Positions 56,867-64,000 of a DNA stretch of 64,000 nucleotides are shown here, in pieces. The notes beneath the pieces were generated by a model that saw only the letters and a list, made by a program, of their open reading frames with translations, was not told the origin of the DNA and did no database searches. The position numbers were made by a program, and so were the translations under genes. Source of the stretch: Amycolatopsis sp. FDAARGOS 1241. Its GTDB lineage: Bacteria > Actinomycetota > Actinomycetes > Mycobacteriales > Pseudonocardiaceae. Position 1 is the first letter of the stretch. Every line of letters starts with the position of its first letter. The stretch lies in the NCBI RefSeq assembly GCF_016889705.1, contig NZ_CP069526.1:930001-994000 (forward strand), read 5' to 3'.

Positions 56867-57349
56867 GTGTCGCTCACCGAGAAGCCGCCGCACACTCCGT
56901 TCGAGGTCCGGCTCGCCGGGTTCCTCACCGCGCTGCCCGGGCTCGGGCTCCTGGCGCTGGGCGTCGTCATCCTCGTGCGGGGGCTGCAGGAGCCGGCGCG
57001 GCCCGGCAACAACATCTGGGCCGAATTCGCGACCTACGCCGTGCTGGCGCTGGCCTTCCTCGCCGCATCGGCCGGTCTCGTGCTCGGCAGGCAGTGGGCG
57101 CGGTCGCCGGGGGTGGTCGTCGCGCTGCTGCTCATGGGTGTGGGCTGGTACATCCTGGGCCCGTCCGGTCAGCCCGCGTGGGGCGCGCCGATCGGCGCGT
57201 GCGGACTGGTCGTTCTCGTCCTGCTCTTCCGCCGCCCGGCCCGCGCGTGGGCGCTCGGGCTGCGCGACGGCGAGACGGAAGAAGAAGCCGCCGAACGCGG
57301 CGGGCTCGCCGGGCGCCGGGCGGAGCGCGAGCGGCACGAAGAAGACTGA
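56867..57349 (+). CDS. Small integral membrane protein
   Basis: 160 residues from GTG 56867 with GGAAGG about 8 bases upstream. Four membrane helices are visible ('GFLTALPGLGLLALGVVILVRGL', 'YAVLALAFLAASAGLVLG', 'GVVVALLLMGVGWYILGP', 'IGACGLVVLVLLF'), then a long basic/acidic cytoplasmic tail ('ETEEEAAERGGLAGRRAERERHEED'). It occupies the place of mycobacterial Rv3217c. Function unknown. It ends just before the convergent GNAT gene. Confidence 0.75.
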   Translation: MSLTEKPPHTPFEVRLAGFLTALPGLGLLALGVVILVRGLQEPARPGNNIWAEFATYAVLALAFLAASAGLVLGRQWARSPGVVVALLLMGVGWYILGPSGQPAWGAPIGACGLVVLVLLFRRPARAWALGLRDGETEEEAAERGGLAGRRAERERHEED

Positions 57350-57352
57350 CCG

Positions 57353-57835
57353 TCAGGCTTGCGCGGCCAGCGCACGCAGCGGATCGTCGGTGAGCCGGTA
57401 GGTCGTCCACTCGTCCTGCCCCACCGCGCCCAGCGCGCGGTAGAACCCGACCGCCGGGTTCCAGTTCAGCACGGACCACTCGAGCCGCGCGTACCCTTTG
57501 TCGACGCACTCCGCGGCCAGCGCGGCGAGCAGCGCCTTGCCCAGGCCCGAGCCGCGCAGTTCGGCGCGCACGAACAGGTCTTCGAGGTAGATGCCGTGCG
57601 TGCCGCGCCACGTCGAGAAGTTGAGGAACCACAAGGCGAACCCGCCCACGGCACCGTCGACCTCCGCGACGTGCCCGAACAACGCCGGGGCCGGGCCGAA
57701 CAGGGCACTGTGCAGCTGAGGTGCTTCGAGATGGCATTCGCCGGGTGCGCGCTCGAACTCCGCCAGCGCGTAGACGAGTTTCACGACGGCGTCGACGTCT
57801 TCGGGTCGGATCCGCCGCACTCGGGGGTCGGGCAC
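57353..57835 (-). CDS. GNAT-family N-acetyltransferase
   Basis: 160 residues from GTG 57835. GNAT fold: 'VRRIRPEDVDAVVKLVYALAEFE', 'LEDLFVRAELRGSGLGKALLAALA' with the acetyl-CoA loop RGSGLG, and 'WNPAVGFYRALGA'. The sequence is closest to the diamine/thialysine acetyltransferase type (SAT-like), which often acts on polyamine or lysine analogues. It corresponds in place to Rv3216. It is followed on the same strand by nothing; the phosphatase lies upstream with only 3 bases between. Confidence 0.9.
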   Translation of the reverse strand: MPDPRVRRIRPEDVDAVVKLVYALAEFERAPGECHLEAPQLHSALFGPAPALFGHVAEVDGAVGGFALWFLNFSTWRGTHGIYLEDLFVRAELRGSGLGKALLAALAAECVDKGYARLEWSVLNWNPAVGFYRALGAVGQDEWTTYRLTDDPLRALAAQA

Positions 57836-57838
57836 GGG

Positions 57839-58429
57839 TCAGTCTTCCAGTGCCGGCAACAGGTTCAGGTGCTCGATCTGCGGTTCGCCGCGCTCGTCGC
57901 CGAGCACCGCGATGCCGGCCGGGTCCAGTCCGAAGTGGACACCCGCGGTCGCGGAGAGCTCGACCCAGCGCGCGACGAGCACGCGGCTGAAGTGCCCGTG
58001 CCCCACCAGGACCACGTCACCGATTTCGATCTCGCGGCGCGCGCGGTCGAGTACCTTGTCGGCGCGCGCGGCTACATCGGCGGCGGTCTCGCCACCGGGG
58101 ATCGGGTGTGTCCACACGGTCCAGTCGGGCACCGTTTCGCGGATCTTCTGCGTGGTGACGCCTTCGTAGTCGCCGTAGTCCCATTCGGCGAGGTCCTCGG
58201 TGATCTCGTCGATGCGCAGGCCGGCGAGTTCTGCCGTGCGCTTCGCGCGATCGCGCGGGCTCGAGATCACGAGTTTCGGGCCGCCGAGCAAGGTGCGCAG
58301 GGTGCTGCCCGCCGCGCGCGCTTGTTCTTCTCCCGCCTGGGTGAGCGGGATGTCAGTGCGCCCGGTGTGCCTGCCGTTGACGGACCACTCGGTCTGTCCG
58401 TGCCGGAGGATGAAGAGCCGATGTGCCAC
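57839..58429 (-). CDS. Histidine phosphatase-family protein (acid phosphatase, Gpm2-like)
   Basis: 196 residues from GTG 58429, directly before 'HRLFILRHGQTEWSVNGRHTG', where RHG supplies the phosphohistidine. 'SSPRDRAKRTAEL' (second Arg), the Glu of 'LAEWDYGDYEG' and 'VLVGHGHFSRVL' (second His) complete the active site. It hydrolyses phosphate monoesters in the cytoplasm; the mycobacterial homologue Rv3214 was named gpm2 but behaves as a phosphatase. It is followed at 3 bases by the GNAT gene, forming a small operon. Confidence 0.9.
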   Translation of the reverse strand: MAHRLFILRHGQTEWSVNGRHTGRTDIPLTQAGEEQARAAGSTLRTLLGGPKLVISSPRDRAKRTAELAGLRIDEITEDLAEWDYGDYEGVTTQKIRETVPDWTVWTHPIPGGETAADVAARADKVLDRARREIEIGDVVLVGHGHFSRVLVARWVELSATAGVHFGLDPAGIAVLGDERGEPQIEHLNLLPALED

Positions 58430-59045
<616 letters not shown>

Positions 59046-59648
59046 TCAACGCGCGCGCAGCTTCTCGTAGTGGGCGGTGCAGTCCGCGTAGGACGGCAGC
59101 AGGCCCTGCGCCTCGGCCTCCGCGAGCGTCGGTGCCGAACGGTCCTTTTCGGACACGATGGGCGTGAGGTCCGCGGGCCACGGGAGGCCCAGCGCCGGGT
59201 CGAGCGGGTTGATCCCGTGCTCGGCCGGCGGGTTGTACGGCTCGGAACACAGGTACGACATGACCGTGTTGTCCTCGAGCGCGATGAACGCGTGGCCCAG
59301 GCCTTCGGCCAGATACACCGAGCGGAAGTCCACGGGGTCCAGCAGCACGGCGTCCCAATGCCCGAACGTGGGGGAGCCCGTGCGCAGGTCCACGACCACG
59401 TCGAGCAGCGAACCGGCCGGGCAGTAGACGTATTTCGCCTGGCCGGGCGGTACGTCGGCGAAGTGCACGCCGCGGATGGTGCCGCGCCGGGACACGCTGT
59501 GGTTGGTCTGGCCCACTCGCATCGGGTGCCCGGCCGCCTCGATCAGCGCGTCCTCCTGGAACGGCGCCACGAACAGCCCGCGCTCGTCGGGGAACGCGCG
59601 GGGCGTGAACTCGTAGGCGTCGGCGACCTTCAGCGCGCGGAATCGCAT
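59046..59648 (-). CDS. rmlC: dTDP-4-dehydrorhamnose 3,5-epimerase family protein
   Basis: 200 residues from ATG 59648. Cupin fold with 'RRGTIRGVHFADVPPGQAKYVYCPAGSLLDVVVDLR'. His62 is the catalytic base and Lys72 is conserved; 'SVYLAEGLGHAFIALEDNTVMSYLCSEPYNPPAEHGI' provides the substrate lid and Tyr. The usual product is dTDP-L-rhamnose precursor for arabinogalactan linkage. No other rml gene lies nearby, so it may belong to a separate deoxysugar pathway and the 3,5- versus single-epimerase specificity cannot be told. Confidence 0.85.
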   Translation of the reverse strand: MRFRALKVADAYEFTPRAFPDERGLFVAPFQEDALIEAAGHPMRVGQTNHSVSRRGTIRGVHFADVPPGQAKYVYCPAGSLLDVVVDLRTGSPTFGHWDAVLLDPVDFRSVYLAEGLGHAFIALEDNTVMSYLCSEPYNPPAEHGINPLDPALGLPWPADLTPIVSEKDRSAPTLAEAEAQGLLPSYADCTAHYEKLRAR

Positions 59649-60037
59649 GCGCTCACCTTATCGAGGGCACCGGAAGCAGAATTGGTGGTGCCGCGGAAGC
59701 AGTGGCCGTGATCACTTGATCGGTTCCGCCTCCGCTAGAAAACCGGACGGACGTCTTGGGAATAGGGTTTGCCCCCGGAATATCGCCAGGAAGACGACCG
59801 GATCTGTGACATGAACCGCACCGAGGGTTCGCCGCCGGTGGGGCGCCTGTCATGATTGACGGACCGCAGCGTCCGCGGCCCGTCAGCCACACCCCACGGA
59901 TCGAACGGCCGCTGTGACGCCTCGCCGACAGGCCGGCGCTACCGCGCTGGGCTGCCGTACGGAGGACTAGTTCCACAGGTGCGGGTGCGCCTCCCCGCCG
60001 CCAGTGGTCCCCCGCTCGCAGTCCCAGGAGTTGTGTT
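59649..60037. other. 389-base gap before the malic enzyme gene
   Basis: No gene is supported. It must hold the divergent promoters of the epimerase and malic enzyme genes. Nothing with a recognisable operator or riboswitch fold was seen. Confidence 0.4.
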
Positions 60038-61297
60038 GTGACCCAGATCCACCCCGTGAGTTCCGTGATCCCCGAAGGGCGATCGCCGGAAACGACGACA
60101 GGAACCCCGATGACCGACCAGGCCAGCACGGCCGCCACCGCCGCGCCGGTGACCGACGCCGAGATCTTCACCGGGCACGAGGGCGGCAAGCTCTCCGTGG
60201 CGGCCACCCGGCCCATCGCCGACCCGCGTGACCTCTCGATCGCCTACACGCCCGGTGTGGCGAAGGTGAGCCGGGCGATCGCCGAGGACGCCGCCAAGGC
60301 GAAGCGGTATACCTGGGCCGACCGTCTCGTGGTGGTCGTCAGCGACGGCACCGCCGTGCTGGGCCTCGGCGACATCGGCGCGAGCGCGTCGCTGCCCGTC
60401 ATGGAGGGCAAGTCGGTGCTGTTCAAGACGTTCGGCGGTCTCGACTCGATCCCGCTGGTGCTCGACACCACCGACGTCGACGAGATCGTGGAGACGCTGG
60501 TGCACCTGCGCCCGTCGTTCGGCGCGGTCAACCTCGAGGACGTGTCGGCGCCGCGGTGCTTCGAGCTCGAGGACAAGCTCAAGGCGGCGCTCGACTGCCC
60601 GGTCATGCACGACGACCAGCACGGCACCGCGATCGTCACGCTGGCGGCGCTGCGCGGCGCGAACCTGGTGCTCGACCGCGCGATCGGTGACCAGCGCGTG
60701 GTGATCTCCGGTGCGGGCGCGGCGGGTGTGGCCTGCGCAAAGATCCTTCAGGAGGCGGGTGTCGGCGACGTGACGGTGCTCGACTCGCGGGGCATCATCC
60801 ACTCCGGACGCGACGGCCTCAACCCGATCAAGCAGCAGCTCGCCGAGACCACGAACAAGACCGGTCTCACCGGAGGTCTCGAGGACGCGCTCAAGGGCGC
60901 GGACGTGTTCCTCGGCCTGTCGAGCTCGACCGTCGATCCCGAGCTGCTCGGTTCGATGGCGGCCGACCCGATCGTGTTCGCACTGTCCAATCCGGACCCG
61001 GAGGTGCACCCGGCCGACGCGGCGAAGTACGCGGCCATCGTGGCCACCGGGCGCAGTGACTTCCCGAACCAGATCAACAACGTGCTGGCGTTCCCGGGTG
61101 TGTTCCGCGGTGCGCTCGACGCCGGCGCGCGCGCGATCACGGAGAACATGAAGCTCGCCGCGGCCGAAGCCATCGTGGCTGTCGCGTCGGACGACCTCGG
61201 TCCGGACCGCATCGTCCCGAGCGCGCTCGACCCGCGTGTCGCCCCGGAGGTCGCGGCGGCCGTGGCGAAGGCGGCCGTGGCCGACGGCGTCGTCTGA
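60038..61297 (+). CDS. NAD(P)-dependent malic enzyme
   Basis: 419 residues from GTG 60038 (AGGAG at 60026-60030); an internal ATG 60110 would give 395 residues and also starts well. It decarboxylates malate to pyruvate. N-terminal 'LSIAYTPGVAKVSRAIAED' with the catalytic Tyr, 'SDGTAVLGLGDIGASASLPVMEGK', the metal-binding 'CPVMHDDQHGTA', and a Rossmann motif 'VVISGAGAAGVACAKIL'. Length fits the short prokaryotic type without the phosphotransacetylase domain. A 19-base perfect terminator follows. Confidence 0.95.
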   Translation: MTQIHPVSSVIPEGRSPETTTGTPMTDQASTAATAAPVTDAEIFTGHEGGKLSVAATRPIADPRDLSIAYTPGVAKVSRAIAEDAAKAKRYTWADRLVVVVSDGTAVLGLGDIGASASLPVMEGKSVLFKTFGGLDSIPLVLDTTDVDEIVETLVHLRPSFGAVNLEDVSAPRCFELEDKLKAALDCPVMHDDQHGTAIVTLAALRGANLVLDRAIGDQRVVISGAGAAGVACAKILQEAGVGDVTVLDSRGIIHSGRDGLNPIKQQLAETTNKTGLTGGLEDALKGADVFLGLSSSTVDPELLGSMAADPIVFALSNPDPEVHPADAAKYAAIVATGRSDFPNQINNVLAFPGVFRGALDAGARAITENMKLAAAEAIVAVASDDLGPDRIVPSALDPRVAPEVAAAVAKAAVADGVV

Positions 61298-61306
61298 GCA
61301 GTTCCG

Positions 61307-61354
61307 AGCAACGGGCTCCCCGCGCTGGGTGTGCGCGGGGAGCCCGTTGCTTTC
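61307..61354 (+). terminator. Very strong terminator after the malic enzyme gene
   Basis: Perfect 19-base arms (61307-61325 and 61333-61351) with a 7-base loop and TTT following. It starts 10 bases after the stop codon. Confidence 0.88.
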
Positions 61355-61418
61355 CGGTGGGACCTTGCGCCGCCCTTCGCCGTGACCACGCCGGCGAGGT
61401 TCGCGCTACAAGACCCGC

Positions 61419-62344
61419 ATGCCGATCGAACTCGGCCGGTACGGCAGCTGGTAGCCGGCGGCCTCGACCACTCCGGACCTGGCGCGGGAGATCGAGCGGC
61501 TCGGTTTCCCGACGTTGTGGTCCGCCGGTGCGCCGGCGGACCTCGTGGACGTCGACGAACTCCTCGAAGCGACCTCGACGCTGGTGATCGGCACCAGCAT
61601 CGTCACCATCTGGGGCGGGGAGCCGGGCGTCGCCGCGGCGGCGTATCACCGCGTGACCGAGCGGTTCCCCGGCCGGTTCTGGCTCGGTGTCGGGGCCGGT
61701 CACCGGGAGCACACGCCGGCGTACCGCAAGACCCTCGCCGCGATGAACGCTTATCTCGACGCGCTCGACGCGGCTGGAGTGCCGGTGGCGGGCCGGGCGA
61801 TCGCCGCACTGGGGCCGAAGATGCTGGCGCTGACGGCCGAGTGGGCGGGCGGGGCGGTGCCGTACCTGGTGCCGCCGGTGCACACGAAGCTCGCACGCGA
61901 GGCGCTGGGGCCGGCTGCGGTGCCGGCGCCGGAGATGAAGGTCGTGCTGGATCCGGGTCCGGTGCGCGCCTGGGACACGGCCCGCCGCGGATCGAAAACC
62001 CGACGCTCGGCCTGGTCAGCTACACCGCCAACCTGCGCCGCCTCGGCTTCACCGACGACGACCTCGCCGGCGAAGGCAGCGACCGGCTCATCGACGCCGT
62101 CGTCGCGCACGGTGGGGCGGCGACCGTCGCCGCGCGGCCGGCCGAACACCACGCCGCGGGCGCGGACCACGTCGCGATCCAGGTGATCACCACGCGGCAC
62201 ACAACGCGTCCCGATCTGCCCGGTGTGCAGCTGCAGGTCTACGACGACGAGGTGCTCGACGTCTACCGGGCGCTGGTGGCCGTGCTGCTCCGACGTTTCT
62301 GGACTTGTCGGTCCATTCTGCTGCGGACACGCTGGACGGCATGA
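61419..62344 (+). pseudogene. LLM-class (F420-dependent-type) oxidoreductase, copy 1, inactivated
   Basis: ATG 61419 is followed after eleven codons by an in-frame stop TAG (61452-61454) where the neighbouring copy has CAG. The frame then runs on as a luciferase-like TIM-barrel protein ('ERFPGRFWLGVGAGHREHTPAY', 'LGPKMLALTAEWAGGAVPYLVPPVHTKLAREAL') until a one-base loss near 61984 moves it to another frame ('LGLVSYTANLRRLGFTDDDL', 'ITTRH'). The real C-terminus is blurred and the frame ends in the start of copy 2. Intact relatives of ~290 residues use F420 or FMN. This copy cannot give a full protein as written. Confidence 0.82.
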
Positions 62345-63241
62345 CGATCGAACTCGGCTCGTACGGCATTTGGCAGTCGGCGGCACTGACCACTCCGGAC
62401 ATGGCGGAGGAAATCGAACGGCTCGGCTTCACCACGTTGTGGGTCGCCGGCCCACCCGTGGACCTCGCCGGTGTCGACGAACTCCTCGAAGCGACCTCGA
62501 CACTGGTGATCGGCACCAGCATCGTCACCATCGGGGCGGGATCCGGCCGTCGCCGCGGCGGCGTACCACCGCCTGGCCGAGCGGTTCCTCGGCCGGTTCC
62601 GGCTCGGCATCAAAGCCAGCCACCCCGAACAGACGCAGGAGTTCCGCAAACCGCTCGCCGCGGTGAAGCAGTACCTCGACGGCCTCGATGCGGGCGGGGT
62701 GCCGGTCGAAGAACGGGCGATCGCCGCGCTCGGCCCCAAGATGCTGGCACCGACCGCCGAGCGCGCGGGCGGGGCGGTGCCGTACCCGGTGCCGCCCGCG
62801 CACACGAAGCTCGCACGCGAGGCGCTGGGCCCGGCTGCGGTGCCGGCACCGGAGATGAAGGTCGTGCCGGACCCGGATCCGGTGCGCGCCCGCGCCACCG
62901 CCCGGCCGCGGATCAAGCACCCGTACCTCGGCCTGGTCAACTACACGACCAACCTCCGCCGCCTCGGCTTCACCGACGACGACCTCCGCCTCGGCTTCAC
63001 CGACGACGACCTCGCCGGCGAAGGCAGCGACCGGCTCATCGACGCCGTCGTCGCGCACGGCGACGCGGCGACCGTCGCCGCGCGGCCGGCCGAACACCAC
63101 GCCGCGGGCGCGGACCACGTCGCGATCCAGGTGATCACCACGCGGCACGCCGCTCACCCGACGCCGGCCGACGTCGAGCTCCAGGTCTACGACGACCAGG
63201 TGTTCGCCGTGTCCAAGGCCTTGGCCGCCGAGCTGTACTAG
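62341..63241 (+). pseudogene. LLM-class oxidoreductase, copy 2, frameshifted, with a 9-residue tandem duplication
   Basis: ATG 62341 opens 'MTIELGSYGIWQSAALTTPDM', closely like copy 1. Near 62533 two bases seem missing ('IVTI' then a frame change), after which the rest continues in a second frame to TAG 63239-63241. It includes 'LGPKMLAPTAERAGGAVPYP' and an end nearly identical to copy 1. A perfect 27-base tandem duplication (62960-62986 and 62987-63013) repeats RLGFTDDDL in the protein. The two copies are adjacent and highly alike, especially over the last ~200 bases, so they arose by duplication or conversion. It ends against the convergent gene. Confidence 0.82.
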
Positions 63242-64000
63242 CGGTCCAGCAGCTCCACGAGCCGGTGCCGCGGCACGTCCACCAGCCGGAGGTCCGTCAG
63301 TTCGGCGGGGACATCGAGGGCGACGTTCGCGAGCCGCGCGTGGGCGCGGGTCAGGATCTCCGACGGGTGCTCGACCGCATCGGCCGTGACGATCGCGTGC
63401 CGGTTGTCCGGAGTGCTGCGCAGGAAGCGCAGGCGGTACTTGGCGGCGACCAGGTCCGTCAGCGCCGTCTGCGCGGCCGCGTCGGTGAGGTCCGGGTGAT
63501 TGTTCGGCACCAGCAGCGCCAGGCGGCGGGCATTGGTGCCGAGCAACGTGCGCAGGAGCCAGGGACCCGGGTCGGCGGTGAGGTCCATCGCGACGGCGTC
63601 GCCCTCGGGACCGGAGGCGGACCAGTCGACGGGCCGGGTTTCGAGGGCGAGGCCGCCCTCGGTGGCGATCTCGCGCAGCGCCGACAGGAGTGCGGGTTTC
63701 GTCCCGGACGCTTCCACGGACTGCGGGCCGTGGGTGTAGATCGCCGCCTTTCCCTTGCGCCCGCCCGATTTCTTGGCTTTCGCCGTCGGCTGGCAGACGT
63801 AGAGGTCGGCGGCGGAACCGACGGCTTGCGCGCCGGCGTAGCGGTTGAAGTCCGGCAGGATCGCCTCGAACGTGAGGCCCAGCGTCGCGAGCGAACGCTG
63901 CACCTGGGCGCCGAGCGCGGGGTGGCGGGGGCTGTAGCCGTAGGCCAGCAGGACGCGGCCTTCGGTCGGCTCGCGCAGCGCCTGCACGGCCCGCGCGGCG
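63238..64000 (-). CDS. Unrecognised cytoplasmic protein, N-terminus beyond the window
   Basis: At least 253 codons; the frame is open through the window edge, with 'VQALREPTEGRVLLAYGYSPRHPALGAQVQRSLATLG' near the visible start. A GTG at 63987 could be a start but nothing marks it. A Lys/Gly-rich patch ('KAKKSGGRKGKAA') interrupts two alpha/beta-looking halves ('WLLRTLLGTNARRLALLVPNNHPDLTDAAAQTALTDLVAAKYRLRFL'). No signal peptide or membrane helix is seen. I do not recognise the family. Convergent with the second LLM copy, overlapping its stop. Confidence 0.55.
   Translation of the reverse strand, partial: AARAVQALREPTEGRVLLAYGYSPRHPALGAQVQRSLATLGLTFEAILPDFNRYAGAQAVGSAADLYVCQPTAKAKKSGGRKGKAAIYTHGPQSVEASGTKPALLSALREIATEGGLALETRPVDWSASGPEGDAVAMDLTADPGPWLLRTLLGTNARRLALLVPNNHPDLTDAAAQTALTDLVAAKYRLRFLRSTPDNRHAIVTADAVEHPSEILTRAHARLANVALDVPAELTDLRLVDVPRHRLVELLDR

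Overview
The window is high-GC actinobacterial DNA. GTG starts, SD-led genes, a Tat signal, an LAxTG cell-wall anchor, MtrAB-LpqB and WhiB1 all fit. Gene content and order suggest the Pseudonocardiaceae, most like Amycolatopsis; this is inferred from content only. The backbone follows the order known from the Mycobacterium tuberculosis Rv3211-Rv3264 stretch: mannose activation (pmm, Trm112-like, SIS protein, manA), amino acid permease, ahcY, tmk, mtrA-mtrB-lpqB, comF, hpf, secA, Rv3235-like, a WS/DGAT acyltransferase, Rv3231c-like, rsgA, SRAP, sigR-rsrA, pdtaS, whiB1, a diacylglycerol-kinase-like gene, GNAT and a phosphatase.

Layout. 0-8.5 kb: envelope sugar supply (mannose-6-P/mannose-1-P) and two transporters. 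8.8-12 kb: an LAxTG surface protein and a membrane pseudo-hydrolase. 12-13.5 kb: ahcY. 13.8-18.9 kb: accessory genes (Tat-exported acetoacetate-decarboxylase-like protein, small ABM-like protein, HTH regulator, TetR plus a broken aldo/keto reductase). 18.9-19.6 kb: tmk. 20-25.1 kb: an inserted N-methyl-glycine/betaine-type catabolic island (sarcosine-oxidase-like gene, broken dimethylglycine-dehydrogenase-like gene, IclR, Rieske ferredoxin). 25.2-34.7 kb: mtrA-mtrB-lpqB, comF, hpf, secA. 34.8-46.6 kb: P450, Rv3235-like, HAD, rRNA/tRNA methyltransferase, acyltransferase, lipoproteins, rsgA, SRAP, YbaK. 46.7-49.6 kb: the thiol-stress sigma factor with its anti-sigma factor, a 24-residue ribosomal protein bL37, and pdtaS. 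49.6-53.1 kb: a lipoprotein and a PadR-led membrane/SDR operon. 53.2-54.9 kb: a gene-poor array of degenerate repeats. 55.1-61.3 kb: whiB1, DAGK-like, GNAT, phosphatase, rmlC, malic enzyme. 61.4-63.2 kb: two tandem, broken LLM-class oxidoreductase copies. Both window edges cut genes.

Control circuits can be read directly. A near-consensus SigR-type promoter (GGAAT-N18-GTT) sits before sigR, and a weaker one lies between comF and hpf. A CRP-type site (TGTGA-N6-TCACG) lies 74 bases before whiB1. Palindromes sit at the TetR, IclR and PadR regulators, and an inverted pair of perfect DnaA boxes lies between two convergent genes.

The oddest features are: (1) the 53.4-54.7 kb repeat array; (2) clusters of single-base frameshifts confined to accessory genes (aldo/keto reductase, dimethylglycine dehydrogenase-like, PadR-operon membrane protein, LLM pair) while no core gene is broken; (3) several enzyme families that have lost their signature catalytic residues.
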